Made by a program: the position numbers and the translations under genes. A stretch of DNA of 64,000 nucleotides from positions 6,138,001 to 6,202,000 of the forward strand of contig NC_088798.1 of the NCBI RefSeq assembly GCF_011386835.1. Reading direction: 5' to 3'. Origin of the DNA: Chrysemys picta bellii. Its lineage: Eukaryota; Chordata; Testudines; Emydidae. The notes under the pieces are model-generated. The model was not told the DNA's origin. It was given only the letters and a program-made list of their open reading frames with translations, and did no database searches. Positions 1 to 29,358 of the stretch are shown one piece after another; positions within the stretch are counted from its first letter, which is position 1; each line of letters begins with the position of its first letter.

Positions 1-160
1 CCCCCGTCGACTCCGCGTACTCCTCGCGGCAAGCAAGATTACCGGAGTCGACGGGGAGCACTTCTGAGTTCGATTTATCCGTCCAGACTAGACGCGATAA
101 ATCGAACCCAGAAGTTCGATTGCCTGCCGCCGAACCAGCGCGGTAAGTATAGACAAGCCC
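1..160. mobile_element. Harbinger-like MITE, right part (cut by window edge)
   Basis: This is the right-hand 160 bp of the element seen complete at 34504-34787. It is built of internal palindromes: one around the GTCGAC / CCGGAGTCGACGG motif and one around GCGATAAATCGAAC. It ends in AGTATAGACAAGCCC followed by TTA, consistent with the terminal repeat and TTA target duplication of the complete copy. No coding sequence. Confidence 0.75.
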
Positions 161-899
161 TTATTCTCATTTTCACTATGAATATATCTCAGTGCTGTAA
201 TATTAAGCAGAACCTTGGCCCTGAGCTGAATCTTACAAGCTGGTCTGAACTGTTTCTTTGGTCACAGCAGGCCTGGTAGTTTTGTGAGTATTCGATAGAG
301 AAGAGGCTGGACACTGCAGGGAATTCTCAGAGAGTGCTGGGGCATTGGTGTGTGCCATTTGCTAACCTGCACAACGGGAATGAAGCCTGTGGGGCCTGCA
401 AGGTCATGCTTGTGCTGCCAGAGGCGGTTGGTTCAGAGAGCGGAAGCACGGACAAGACTGCATCACGCTACGGGCATGTAGCAGTGAGGTGCTTTCCAAC
501 CCCTGTGGAGCATCACAAATACATAATATGCTTGATTTGTGGGCTGCATCCAGAGCCCACTGAAGTCCGTGGAAAAACTCCCATTGACTTCAGTGAGGGC
601 TGGATCAGCCCCTACGTACAGATTTATTTTAAATCTATGTAGAGGTTATAAAAGGTTACACTGCACTGTCACCTCTTACTGGGCTCAAGGCAGGGGTAAT
701 GGTAACATTCGATGGCCTGTGTTATACATGTAACCCCTTCCTGGGGCATCCTGGCCCTCACTGGTGATGGATCTGTCTGACCTCCCCCCCCACCCAAAAG
801 ACCCTGAGTTCCCAGCAATTAGTGCTTCCACCTAGTGGCGAGGTACACAAAGGACTAACAACCCCTTGACTGCTAGGACATTAATTAACTAGTACATTG
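161..899. other. Intergenic, no gene seen
   Basis: I see no gene here. Bases about 241-520 (280 bp) are absent from unit 2; the flanks share the 4-bp microhomology ACAA, which suggests an end-joining deletion in unit 2. The rest is almost identical in the two units. Confidence 0.6.
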
Positions 900-1998
900 T
901 GTGACATTGTGCAGTCTATATGGTTTTATAAAAATATGGTAACGAGTAAATATAATGTAACCGGAATTTACTTTATGCAAAAGGTTTCTTGTAAGATATT
1001 ATTACAAAGCTTATAATCTACTGAATGTGATTATTCTATTTGTATAAATGTACCACTCTTGTATTTGAAACTAGAAATATGAAATATAACTTTGAGAGCC
1101 TATTGTAATTATGCAAAGTGTGGGACATTAATGGTGATTTGGAATCTTGATGACTCCCATTAACCAGGACAATTGTCTGCCGATGGGTGTGTTTTACCTG
1201 TAAGTTTTCCTGTATAGGTGTGTGCTGGCAAGTCGGCAATGAAGTCTTGCAGTGACATGTGATCGTGTCACCTGAACTGGAATTTATCTTTAAACCTGGG
1301 GCTCTTTCAGTGAGCGGGGGTGGAAACCCAGAGGGACAAAGGATTTCTGCCTTATGCAAAAGATATATGAAGGGGTGGAGGAGAACAAAGCAGGAGAGGA
1401 GTCATCATGAAGAATTCCCTAGCTACCACCTGAGCTAGAACAAGAGCTGTTCCAGGGGAAAGAAGGCCTGGAAGGTGTCCAGTCTGAGGAAAAAACTTAC
1501 TGAAGCATCTCTGAGGATGAGATTATCTGTATTTAGTTTGATTAGACATAGATTTGTGCATTTTGCTTGGTGACTTACTTTCTGTATTTAATGAAATCAC
1601 TTTTTACTTATTAATTAACTTCGAGTATGTATTAATACCTGGGGGAGCAAACAGCTGTGCATATCTCTCTATCAGTGTTATAGAGGACAAAGAATTTATG
1701 AGTTTATCCTGCATAAGCCTTGTACAGGGTAAAACGGATTTATTTGGGTTTAGACCCCATTGGGAGTTCGGCATCTGAGTGTTAAAGACAGGAACACTTC
1801 TGTTAGCTGCTTTCTGTAAACCTGCAGCGTTGGGGCAAGTAATTCAGACCCTGGGTCTGTGTTGGAGCAGACGGGAGTGTCTGGCTCAGCAAGACAGAGC
1901 ACTGGAGTCGTGAGCTGGCAGGGAAGGCAGGGGTAGAAGTAGTCTTTGCACTTCAGGTGGCAGCTCCCAAGCGGGTTTCTGTGATCTAATCCGTCACA
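900..1998 (+). mobile_element. Solo LTR with CATTG target duplication
   Basis: A 1099-bp element begins TGTGACATTG and ends CCGTCACA, so the termini form the inverted repeat TGTGAC/GTCACA. It is flanked on both sides by the 5-bp direct repeat CATTG (895-899 and 1999-2003). No internal retroviral or Gypsy genes are present, so it is a solo LTR. A TATA-like GATATATGAAGGGG near 1360 and a decayed poly(A) signal (TTTAATGAAATC) near 1588 support + orientation. A 5-bp duplication fits Gypsy- or ERV-type elements; I cannot assign the family. The same insertion with the same duplication is in unit 2, so it predates the duplication. Confidence 0.85.
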
Positions 1999-2908
1999 CA
2001 TTGAATCTCAGTCCACATAAAAACAGTTTAATCCCTGGATAGGAACAAGATAAGCTAAAGCAAGGGGATGAGAACAGGGAAAGGACTCAGGGATGTTCTT
2101 GCCACCAGAGATAGCATTGCCACCTAAGGTAGCAGCCCCTCCTCCTTCTCTCATATTGTCGGGGCTCCAGTACCCAACCTTGCCAGACTGCAGTGATGAT
2201 TAGGGTGACCCATAATTGCAGGCATAGTTGGTGCAGTTCTCCTGCTCTTTTGTTACCCACGGGGATAACAGTGTTTTATTACCCCCAAATTTAAAATGTA
2301 ACTGAATTTTGACCACAGTTCCCCAAACTGCCACATATGGGAAACACAAATGAGGCCTGGCCCATCCTGTCATTTCCCTTGGCTCACCACGAAATGCCAG
2401 CAGACAGCTCCCTCCCCTATGAAGCTTCTGTCATTTGGAGCTCTCAGCAGCTCTGGGGCACCATGACGGGATTCACTCACCAGAGCGGCAACTCCTGCTG
2501 GCCGTCTCGGGGATTAGCTCACTCGGCCCTTTTCTGGTGAGGCCTCTCCCGCCGCCTTCTCTGCCTGCAGAAATGCCTGATTCCAGGAACCACAGAGTCC
2601 TCTTCATGACTCGGCCCTCTGTCCATACCACCATCCACGTTTTCCCCGTTCTGGGGGGGAGTATCTCCCAGCTCTATAGTTCAGCCACTTCCTTAGTGGC
2701 GAGTGGGGGGAGACGGATGCACCCACTACTCTGGGTCCCAGCCCAGGGACCCTACAGATAGCAGCCTCCCGCTGAATCTCCTTAACTTCTCTGACAAAAC
2801 TGCTTCAATTCCCTGGGCCAATTCCCTGCGTTCTACCATTTGGTAAATCTGCTGCATTTGTGAATCAGCGTAGCTGCAGTGGAGGATGCAGTTCATAGGA
2901 TTTACTAT
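1999..2908. other. 5' flank of P450 gene A, nothing recognised
   Basis: No coding exon or RNA gene recognised. Nearly identical in unit 2 (36346-37255). It could hold regulatory sequence or a 5' untranslated exon, but I see no defining signal. Confidence 0.5.
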
Positions 2909-2985
2909 AGAGACAAGGCGGGTGAGATAATCTCTTTTATTGGACCAACTTCCATTAGTGAGAGAGACAAGCTTAAGCTTGACTC
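2909..2985. repeat. Interspersed-repeat fragment just upstream of the gene A start
   Basis: This short segment, containing GAGATAATCTCTTTTATTGG and CCAACTTCCATTAGTGAGAG, resembles a dispersed reptile repeat I recognise from turtle genomes. It ends only about 85 bp before the start codon of gene A. The same arrangement is upstream of gene B. Family unknown. Confidence 0.5.
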
Positions 2986-3035
2986 TGTGCGTACAGGATG
3001 TACAGAACACAGCAGAAGCTGACAGGGTTGGGGCT

Positions 3036-3043
3036 TTTTATAC
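3036..3043 (+). promoter_or_regulatory. TATA-like box near the gene A start (weak)
   Basis: A TTTTTATA motif lies about 30 bp before the ATG at 3069. That is close for a TATA box with any 5' UTR, so transcription may instead start further upstream. Present identically before gene B (37383-37390). Confidence 0.2.
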
Positions 3044-3068
3044 AGTGCCTGCGAATGAGGGCAGCCGC

Positions 3069-21650
<18,582 letters not shown>

Positions 21651-21713
21651 CACTTAAATCACTGGGACAGGATGTGATACATGACAGAGTTTAATCTAAA
21701 TTTGATTGAATAA

Positions 21714-22030
21714 CTAGAGCTGGGTGGGAACTGAAATTCCCCTTTCACGGGAAATTCTGTGATTTCAAAACGTTTTCATTCAGAATTGCAATGGAAACAA
21801 CAGAATTTCACAATTTCCCACAAAATGAATTTTAAAAAATCATCCGAGATTATCAAAATTTTTGCTCTGATTTTGACTTTAAAATAAAAGGCTAAACGAA
21901 AAGTCGTTCTGAAATAAACAAATCTAAAACTGTTCCGGTATCAAAAAACATTGATAGATTTTTTTTCAAACCAAAATTCTGTCCAAAGCAACAATTTCTG
22001 TCGAAATTTTCCCAGTCAGTTCTAGTCAAA
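21714..22030. mobile_element. AT-rich inverted-repeat MITE in the 3' flank or UTR
   Basis: Starts CTAGAGCTGGGTGGGAAC and ends GAAATTTTCCCAGTCAGTTCTAG, an imperfect terminal inverted repeat; the interior is rich in AAATTTT. Unit 2 counterpart 53610-53950. Confidence 0.55.
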
Positions 22031-24227
22031 AGAAAGGCTGTGTTTTATCTCTGCAGATGTATCCCTGCTAACTCCTCTTTGTGATTAACTAAACAATTAT
22101 TGGGGGTGGAAGGGCCATAGAGATGCAGCTGTGTATTTTTATTGATCATCATAATAGTTTAGCAAGGGCTCAGCATTGTACAGAAGAGAGAGAGGACAGC
22201 GTCCCAGCTCTCAGAGATTTGCAGTGGGGCTAGATTCTGACACAAGGGGTGAAGGAGGGATGGAGCATAAGGAGATTTTCTTTCCTCTTTTACGCTCTGC
22301 ACACAGGCCTGCCAGATTTCCAGCCCCTGTGCAGGGACCACTTCCTCTGAGGGAGCGAGACGAGTAGGTAGGGAGTTGTACTGGTGTACCTCAGAAAGGG
22401 TACTGCAGTAAGTCCACCAAGGGACGGGAGTGCTCTGCAATTCCTGCTGGAGTAGTGTGCCTCCACACTGCGCCCCAGGCGATGCTACGTTTAATAGGAA
22501 GAAGCCCTACATAGCGGTAATGATCGTTATTGTTTATTTACATGAGTGCCTAGAAGCCCCAATCAGGGATCGGGACCCAGGTGGGCTGCTTGGGCACTGG
22601 ACACTTCACATGATTCTAGATAGGACGTAAATCAATGGCAGGTTCGTTGCACAAAAGTTGCCTCTCTTTAATCTTCCCCTGCCTTCCGTTCAGGGCACTG
22701 CAACGGCTGATCTGTTGCCATGGGACGGCCTGATCCAGCCCTTCAGCTAACTCAATGAAGGAGAGTGCAAATCCTGGTCTGCACTGAACAGTTCTACAGG
22801 AATAACCATGTCGGGGAGGGGTGTGATTTTCACTGCTGGTCTTATACCAGTAAAAGCCCTAATGTGGATGCATTGACACCATTATTAAGGTGCCTTATAC
22901 CCATATAGTTCTTCCCATCCCATACAGAAATAGCTATACTGGTACAGAGCACATTTATACCCATATAGCTGCATCCACACAAGGGAGGGACGTTGTCCCA
23001 CTTTACCTGTAGTGGCATAGTCAAAGCGGCGCAACTTTCGACTGTACACCGTAGAGCAAAATTGTGTGTGGCAGATCAGGCATCCCAACGACCCAGCAAG
23101 CAATTTAATCAATGTTTGTAAGGATTAAATTCAAGTGTAACCCCTTTTATCAACTTGTTTGTATCTAAATTATCTTGAGATTTCACAGCTGTGTCAATGA
23201 TGAATAAATTAAGTAGTGAGCATTAAAAAATATCTGCATTCCATCTTATTAGCAGATTAGGCTTCTAAATATAAATGTATCCAGATTCACGCTCTCAGAA
23301 GCCAACTAGATGGGTAGCTGCTACGTTCAGTAACTGATGGATCAGTTTTCTTGCTCACTCCAAGGCTCTGGGTGTAGTGTGGAGTTTTCTGTATGCTTTG
23401 GAAAACAGGTCATCTTCCAATTAGAAGTACATTTCTGGCCCTTATGGGGGTAAAGAGTTGTAAATGCAGCACATTTTGAGTCAGATCTTCAGCTCAGTTT
23501 TTGGCCCTTTCTGTCTGCGAGGCTATAGAAATATTCCTCCTGATAACCTCACAATTTATACTGAAACAAGAACAGGACGCAAGGAACCGCTAAATATTTC
23601 ATTGCTCTTTCCACTGTAGGCCCAATTCAACCCTGGTGCAAACAGGGTGCGTACACCTAATGTGGCACTGTATGTTTGTAGAATTTCAGTATACCTCCCT
23701 GGGGCTTTAATGCAAGAGGTCAGTGAAGTAGCTGATCTGGTAAAACACACTCATTGAGGAATGTGACCGATTTGCTTCAATAAGCCATCAGAGCACTGCG
23801 TGTACTAGAGGGCAAGTTCAGAGATATTTTTTTTTACTGTGTAAGCAATCTTACAAAGGTCACCCCTGTTCAACAACAAGTCTATCATCCTCACTAGTGT
23901 CTATGTACATAGCTGGGAAGGACGATTCCCTCCATTGCAGGAATTCCTGGGTAAAACACTATGGCCTGTATTATACAGGAGATCAGAGCAAATGATCCGA
24001 CACTCTTACTGGACTTAATATAGATGAATCCAGTGTCTGAGTGCCTCAGTTTATCCATCAGTAAAACAGACAAACCGCAGATCTGAAACTTGATCAGGGT
24101 CCACCATGCACCAATGGACCTTATTTTTATAGTGGGCCAAAACCAAAACCCCCTGTTCTAAATACCCCCCAAACCCAGGAATGTATGCTTCAGTCTCACC
24201 ATGGGTGTGAGGGTTAATTAATGTTGT
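22031..24227. other. 3' flank of gene A, no gene seen
   Basis: No coding exon found. Sequence near 22845-22985 with ATACCCATATAG motifs looks like a decayed DNA-transposon relic. Parts of it, notably around 23150-23225, are recognisably similar to sequence downstream of the relic gene (32060-32135), so it belongs to the ancestral gene's 3' region. Confidence 0.55.
23203..23208 (+). terminator. Candidate poly(A) signal, gene A
   Basis: AATAAA inside a block conserved among gene A, gene B (55130-55135) and, without the intact hexamer, the relic (about 32110). It is 1.55 kb past the stop codon, so it needs a long 3' UTR; AATAAA at 21893-21898 is an alternative. Confidence 0.3.
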
Positions 24228-24490
24228 TTTAGTGTGTGTCTACACTGCCATGTAAGCCCAGGGTTCGAACTCAGGCTCGAGCCAAACCCTCCTTCCATCT
24301 ATACACAAATCAGGCTCAGAGCTCAGACTCAGGATATGAGCACCCCATGGGGGTGCAGGGCCAGAGCCTAAGTCAAGATGGGACCCAGGTTTCAGGCCAT
24401 ATTGCTTTCCAGTGCAGACACAGCCCTACTGGACTCGTGCTCTGGGAGACCCCCAGTCTCATGCTGTGCAATGACAGGCCAGCAGATATT
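24228..24490. repeat. Unclassified interspersed repeat
   Basis: Starts GTGTGTGTCTACACTGCCATG and ends in GTGCAGACACAGCCCTACTGG, motifs of chelonian DNA-transposon relics; interior has CAGGCTCGAGCC / GCTCAGAGCTCAGAC. Also in unit 2 (57681-57943). Confidence 0.45.
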
Positions 24491-24539
24491 ACTGCCAACC
24501 CTCGCATTAAAGCCTCCCTAGGATAATCAGTTTTTCTGA

Positions 24540-25020
24540 TGACGATGTAGGCACGATGAGTTTGTCTAAGTCGCCACAGAACTTTTCTTTCTCGTTTTCA
24601 GCATTCGTCATGGTAGGAGCATAAGCGCTGATGGTGGTAATGTACCACTTATGTTTCAATGGCAACTACAAAACCATTAGATGATCACTTATGCCTTTAG
24701 GTAGACTTTTAAGCTTGCAAACAATGGAGTTGCTAATGGCAAAGCCAACACCCAGTTGGCTTGGCTCTGAGGCTGGGCAACCTCCCCAGAAGAATGCGTA
24801 TCCTGCACCCATCCCTGCCAATTGACCTTTTTTCACTGAGCAAGGCAATGTCAACCCTATGCCTGGCCAGTTCTCTTGCAACGAGAGCTGGGCCTCTCTT
24901 AGGTCGGCTGGTGGAAGGGTTGTTGCATAAAGCGCTAACATTCCATGAAGCTAATGTAAGCCCAAGCGGCCATGACCAGCCACACCTGCAAAGCCTGCAC
25001 AGACTGGAGGCAGAGCTTAA
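24540..25020 (-). mobile_element. RTE/BovB-like LINE endonuclease fragment
   Basis: On the minus strand, across frameshifts, it encodes LTLASWNVSALCNNP, GPALVARELARHRVDIALLS, a GYAFFWGG-like stretch, GFAISNSIVCKLKSLPKGIS and YAPTMTN. This is the APE-type endonuclease of the family often annotated as 'craniofacial development protein 2-like'. It is a dead fragment. Confidence 0.75.
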
Positions 25021-25371
25021 AAGAGAAGCAGAGCAGAGCGGCTCACAGGGGGCAGGTAGTGGAAGGGAGTACACTGGTGCTCTGAGGGGAAAATACTGTC
25101 CAGGAGCTCATTGCCTGAGGCCTGACTGCACTAACCAGTGGAAACCTACAAAGGAGAGAGAAATGACTGAGCGTGCAGGTCAGAGACTTGGCTGAAGTGA
25201 CTTACTCCATGAAGCTAAAGGGGTAGGAAGGGGAAGCGGCTTGACACCCCAATGTGTCCAGTGTAGCTGCCCACCATTTGGCCCCGATCCAGAGCCCAGT
25301 GGAGAGTGAAGGCCCGGGCTCTCCTATCCACTCCCAGAGGACATTACAGCACCAGGGACCTTCACTTAAGG

Positions 25372-25686
25372 CACTGGTCCCCAAACCTTTTTTGTCATCC
25401 CCCCTTATCTGGTCCGTGCCTCCCCCAGAAGCCAGGATCAGGAGCTGGGCCCAGGAGCAGGTCCGGGAGCCGAGGGCTCCGGTTGAGAGCAGGGCCGGCG
25501 CTGCTTGGGCCGCGGCTGGGAGTGGGGCTGTGGTCAGGGGCAGGAACGGGGCCGCAGCTGGGGCTGGAGCTGCAGCAGGGGGTAGGCCAGAGTGGAGCTG
25601 GAGACCGGCCCAGACTCCACCATGCCCCCCAGAACGTTCCTCTAGGCCTCTCTAAGGAGGCGTGCCCCACTGTTAAGGGACCACTG
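25372..25686. mobile_element. hAT-like MITE
   Basis: Inverted termini CACTGGTCCCCAAAC and GTTAAGGGACCACTG; flanks ACTTAAGG and ATCTAAGA are a degraded 8-bp duplication. GC-rich interior with GGGCTGGAGCTG-like repeats. Same in unit 2 (63650-63948). Confidence 0.7.
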
Positions 25687-26355
25687 ATCTAAGACGATAG
25701 CCCTTTTGGAATAGACTTTGACTGCCCAAGGGCCCATTCCCCAAATCCCTTTGCCTCTCGGAGGATTCCCATCTTGGGGCAGGGCACTGAAAGGCAGGAC
25801 CACTTTTTCAATGGGAAGACGGCCTGCCGACCCCCGCCTGACCACTAGGCGGCACTGTGGGTGTTTGTGCACCTTCTACCATACAACATAGGACTGGCTG
25901 GCATATGGACTGGATGAGACCAGAGGTCCATTTAGTTCATCCTCCTCCTCTCTGACAATCCTGGCTTGCACCAGCGACTTCAGAGAAAGGGTGCAAGAAA
26001 TCCTGCCGTGATAGGATAACCCTGTCCACATGGGAAGTTTCTTCTTCATCCTCTGTAATAAGAAGTTTCCTTCGGGCACTGCTAAATGCCTGAAGTAGGG
26101 GGAAAGGACAGATGAACTCACAGGACAGTTGGGTCTTCTCCTGCCAAGCAAAGTCTGTCCAGTTGCTGGTGAGAACTTCAGAACTTTCGCCTGTACTTTC
26201 CCAGTAGGTTACTCGGCACACAGCATTCCACACAAGCTTGTGTGGGAAAGGGGAGGGAGTTATATTGTTTTGACTATTAACTAATCCAGACCCAAAAGGA
26301 ATGGGAGCACGGTGAGAGATTCAGAGTCTGTCACTGCCACAGAAGCTGCAGGACC
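25687..26355. other. 5' flank of the relic P450 gene
   Basis: No gene seen. GGACTGGATGAGACCAGAGGTCCATTTAG (from about 25907, broken here only by its own decay) may be an antisense old CR1 3' end, weakly supported. Confidence 0.4.
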
Positions 26356-26541
26356 ATGGCATTTGCACTGGAGAAAATAGCGACCTCTTCCTCTCTGCTT
26401 TTGTACCTGGCCGCTGGATTTTGTCTCATCTACGTGCTGCTGAAAGCGATCCAGCTGTATCGCAAGAGACAACAGCTCCTCAAAGCTTTTGAGAGTTTCC
26501 CAGGTCCCCCCAGCCACTGGCTGTATGGCCACAGCTCTCAG
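26356..26541 (+). pseudogene. Relic exon 1 (62 codons, open)
   Basis: MAFALEKIATSSSLLLYLAA then GFCLIYVLLKAIQLYRKRQQ and FPGPPSHWLYGHSSQ before GTAGGG. Anchor and hinge are intact; it is 8 codons shorter than exon 1 of genes A and B and starts with a different N-terminus. Shows the usual FPGPP hinge. Confidence 0.9.
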
Positions 26542-26763
26542 GTAGGGAAAGACGTGGGGTTATGCAGCTATATATACACCATCCAGATTAGTGTCAACAG
26601 AGAATAGGCAGAGGGAAGGTAAATACAGTGAGTGGTGTCTGTGAAATCTGTTCGTTAGGAAAGGATCCGGGCAGGCGGCGGCTTTCTTGTCCTACCCTTT
26701 AACAGACGCCACAATCGTATGTTAGTGTCATGTTTGTGGGGGAGTATAAGCTGGTTGGCCGGG

Positions 26764-27757
26764 GCTTGTCCCCCTCCGGGGCAGCGGGGAGCCAGACCGC
26801 CTCGCTACTTTGGTCAGTTGTGTCGGGGAATTACCTCGGCTGTGCGGTAAACGGTCAGCAGCTCCGGCCCTCAGGCAGGGGCTGAGCAAACAGTTGAATA
26901 GTAGCAGGCCCTGGCCCTAGATCAGGGCGGGCAACAAACAGTCAGTAGCTCAGGCCCTCAGGCAGGGGCTGAGCAAACAGTTCAATATTAGCAGGTCCAG
27001 GTCCTGGATCAGGGCGGGGCAACAAACAATCAGTGGCTCAAGCCCTCAGGCAGGGGCTGAGCAAACAGGTTGAACAGCAAACCCCAGGCTCCTGGCTCTG
27101 AGTGGCCGGGGAGAGGGGGAGACGGCCACCCGCGAGGTGGGTGGCAGGGGGCAAGCAGGCCCACCCACTCCACTGTGTCCCAGCCCGGGGCCCTAGCCGC
27201 GGCAGAAGACCCGCTGCTGTGTCAGTGGGGATCCTGGCCACAACACACTGACCTTGGCTCTGGCAGTGTTGCAGCCGGACTCGGGGCGGCTACCCCTGGG
27301 CTACTTCCTTTCTCCCTCTCTAGAGGCTCCTGGATCCAGACGGCATCCTCCATGGGGTCACACACCATGGACTCCTCGGGGTAGCTGGCGAGTGGTAGGC
27401 TTGGTAGCTCCTCGGGGTAACTGGCACATGATAGGCCTGGCATTCCCTTGGGGGAATGGGCGAGCGGTAGGCTTGGCAGCATGTCTGGGCTCGGGCTACC
27501 ATCAGGCGTTGGCTGGTCTGGCCAGTCCTCGGGTCGGCCGCCGATCGCCATGGTCTCCCCACCGGGAGCTACGCCACAAGTGTCTAGTCACTCCGGTGCC
27601 TGAGAGTCAAGTGAGCTCTGGGGTCGGGCTTTTATACTTCCTGTCCTGCACCCTGACCTCTGAGGGGCAGGCGTAGGGTTTCCTGGCTCCGCCCACTTTG
27701 GTGTCCAGAGAGGCTCGTCCCCCTCTGGGGCGGCGGGGAGCCAGACCGCCTCGCTAC
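26764..27757. mobile_element. GC-rich block bounded by direct repeats (relic intron 1)
   Basis: About 1 kb of GC-rich DNA bounded by near-identical 45-bp direct repeats (26764-26808 and 27712-27757), both containing GGGGAGCCAGACCGCCTCGC. On the minus strand the right end begins TGTAGCGAGGCGG, as an LTR could. I found no matching target duplication. Family unknown; no convincing protein. Confidence 0.6.
26852..27078 (+). repeat. Minisatellite, about 2.6 units of 88 bp
   Basis: Units at about 26852, 26941 and 27029 share CCCTCAGGCAGGGGCTGAGC and AAACAGTT.AA, and the first two end in GATCAGGGCGGG(G)CAACAAACA. It lies inside the GC-rich block. Confidence 0.85.
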
Positions 27758-27758
27758 A

Positions 27759-29217
27759 GGGACAAATAAAAATGCAGCCACAGTAAGAATTGTGTCCATT
27801 TTTCAGTTCCAGTCCTTTAAGCAAACAGATAGTCCCATTGACTTGACACGGGTTACTCACCGGTTTAGAGTTAAACGTGCTTTCCAAGATCAGGACTTTG
27901 GTGATCAAATTTAATAGGAGCAACATAAAAAAAGTTAAGAGGCATCTTCTCTGTAGGAAGTAGGTTTGAGTTTGTTTTCACAGCTACTAAGCTCTGCTGT
28001 GTGTGTGAATATGGGGAATTTTTATTTCAAACATTTTCAGCGTTTCATGATGCAGCCATTTGGGACTTGATGCAGTTTTTTTATCCAATTGTAATGTTCA
28101 CCTCACCAAAACTCAAACAGATGGACATCAAACACATGTTCAAAATAGTGATACTCAGACTGTGACTTTCAATCTGCAAGTGTCTCTTTAATGTGTCCCC
28201 TGTAGATCTTTGCAGCACATGATATTAAACTACTGTGTGATTTAACTATTAATCAATCTAAGTTATTAACCAATCAGGATGCTTTTACTGAGTTATTAAC
28301 CAATTGTAGTTGATAAAATAATAATACTTGGTCAGTCATTTTGCTATGAGAATAATAATAATAATAATAATAGATAAAGAGATAGGTATAAACTAAATAT
28401 TCCCCATCATACTGTTTAAAGATGAATCTATAGTACTATAGTAAATGAAGCAATGAATTCTCACTACTGTGGCTCTTTTGGGGAATGTTGATGGCTAATT
28501 TGGCTCCTGACGCACTGAGGTCTGAGTGTCGCTGGTTTAAAATGTTGAGCCTGGTTCTGCCCTGCTTTGCCTCTTGCAATGTCAATATTTTTTCATCAAC
28601 ATGCAATTTTAGCCAAGAAAATGGCTTTTTGTCTAAAGCAAAAATTTTGCAGGGGAAATTTTCATTTTTGACGGTGTTCCTTTTTTGATGCAAAACCAGA
28701 AACTGTTTTTTAAATCCAAAATTTTTTTAAATCTAAGAATTGTAACTTAAAACAGCTTTCAAGCACCGCCAACATTTTCAGGTTTTGGGCTACAGTTTTT
28801 TTATTTAAATAATTCAGAGGAAAATGTTGACAAAAAGTTTAATTTTTGACATTTCTCTGAAAAAATAGCAAATTTTCCAAGCAGGTGCATCATTTCCCCA
28901 GTGCAAGGGGAGTGTTAAGCTTTACCATTGTGATTTGCAAAGGAGACAGAGCTGCAATGCTGCTCCCTCTGGAACTGCGTAGCCACTGTGTGTAGATTTT
29001 TGGTCCTCTCTACCCCAGCCACTTTGGGGCCAGCATGGCATCTTCCCTCCATCTCGAGGGGCAGAGCCTCTCATTGCAAATCCATTCCACCTGCTCCCTA
29101 TCCCCCACAGAGAGGCCGCTAGCGGCCCAGATGGCCTTGTGCAGACTTTCCACGCTGAGGTCATTTCACCCCTGTCTCCCTAAGCTGTCCCTAACTCTCT
29201 TTTCACTATCATTGCAG
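27759..29217. other. Relic intron 1, right part
   Basis: No exon seen. Holds an (AAT)n run and, at about 28560-28890, an AT-rich stretch like the repeats at 20833 and 21714. Confidence 0.55.
28350..28373 (+). repeat. (AAT)n microsatellite
   Basis: About seven tandem AAT/ATA triplets. Confidence 0.9.
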
Positions 29218-29358
29218 ATTTCTCAAGGTGAAGAATTAAACAAGTTGCTGTCTTGGGCAAAAAAGTACCCCATGCCTACCCCAGATGGATTGGAGGTTTC
29301 GTGGCTGCCTTAACAGTCAACCACCCTGATTATGCCAAAACTGTGTTTGGCCATGGAG
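29218..29358 (+). pseudogene. Relic exon 2 with 1-bp deletion
   Basis: 141 bp against 142 in genes A and B. Acceptor ...TCATTGCAG and donor GGTACAG survive. The frame ISQGEELNKLLSWAKKYP is open, then shifts; a second frame gives RWIGGFVAALTVNHPDYAK and TVFGHG. Read through, the shift leads to a stop at 29311-29313. Confidence 0.9.

Noticed and set aside
1..160. Regular palindromes suggesting a CRISPR-like or regulatory array
   Set aside because: They belong to a MITE with TTA target duplications, seen complete at 34504-34787; there are no spacers.
334..642. 102-codon frame at the left end
   Set aside because: Spans the 280-bp indel absent from unit 2, so it is not conserved; no domain.
24666..25074. 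Minus-strand frames resembling 'craniofacial development protein 2'
   Set aside because: This is the endonuclease of an RTE/BovB-type LINE, frameshifted and repeated in unit 2; not a host gene.
25254..25692. Open frames of 130 or so codons rich in Ala, Gly and Pro
   Set aside because: They overlap in several frames inside a GC-rich MITE and its flank and carry no domain.
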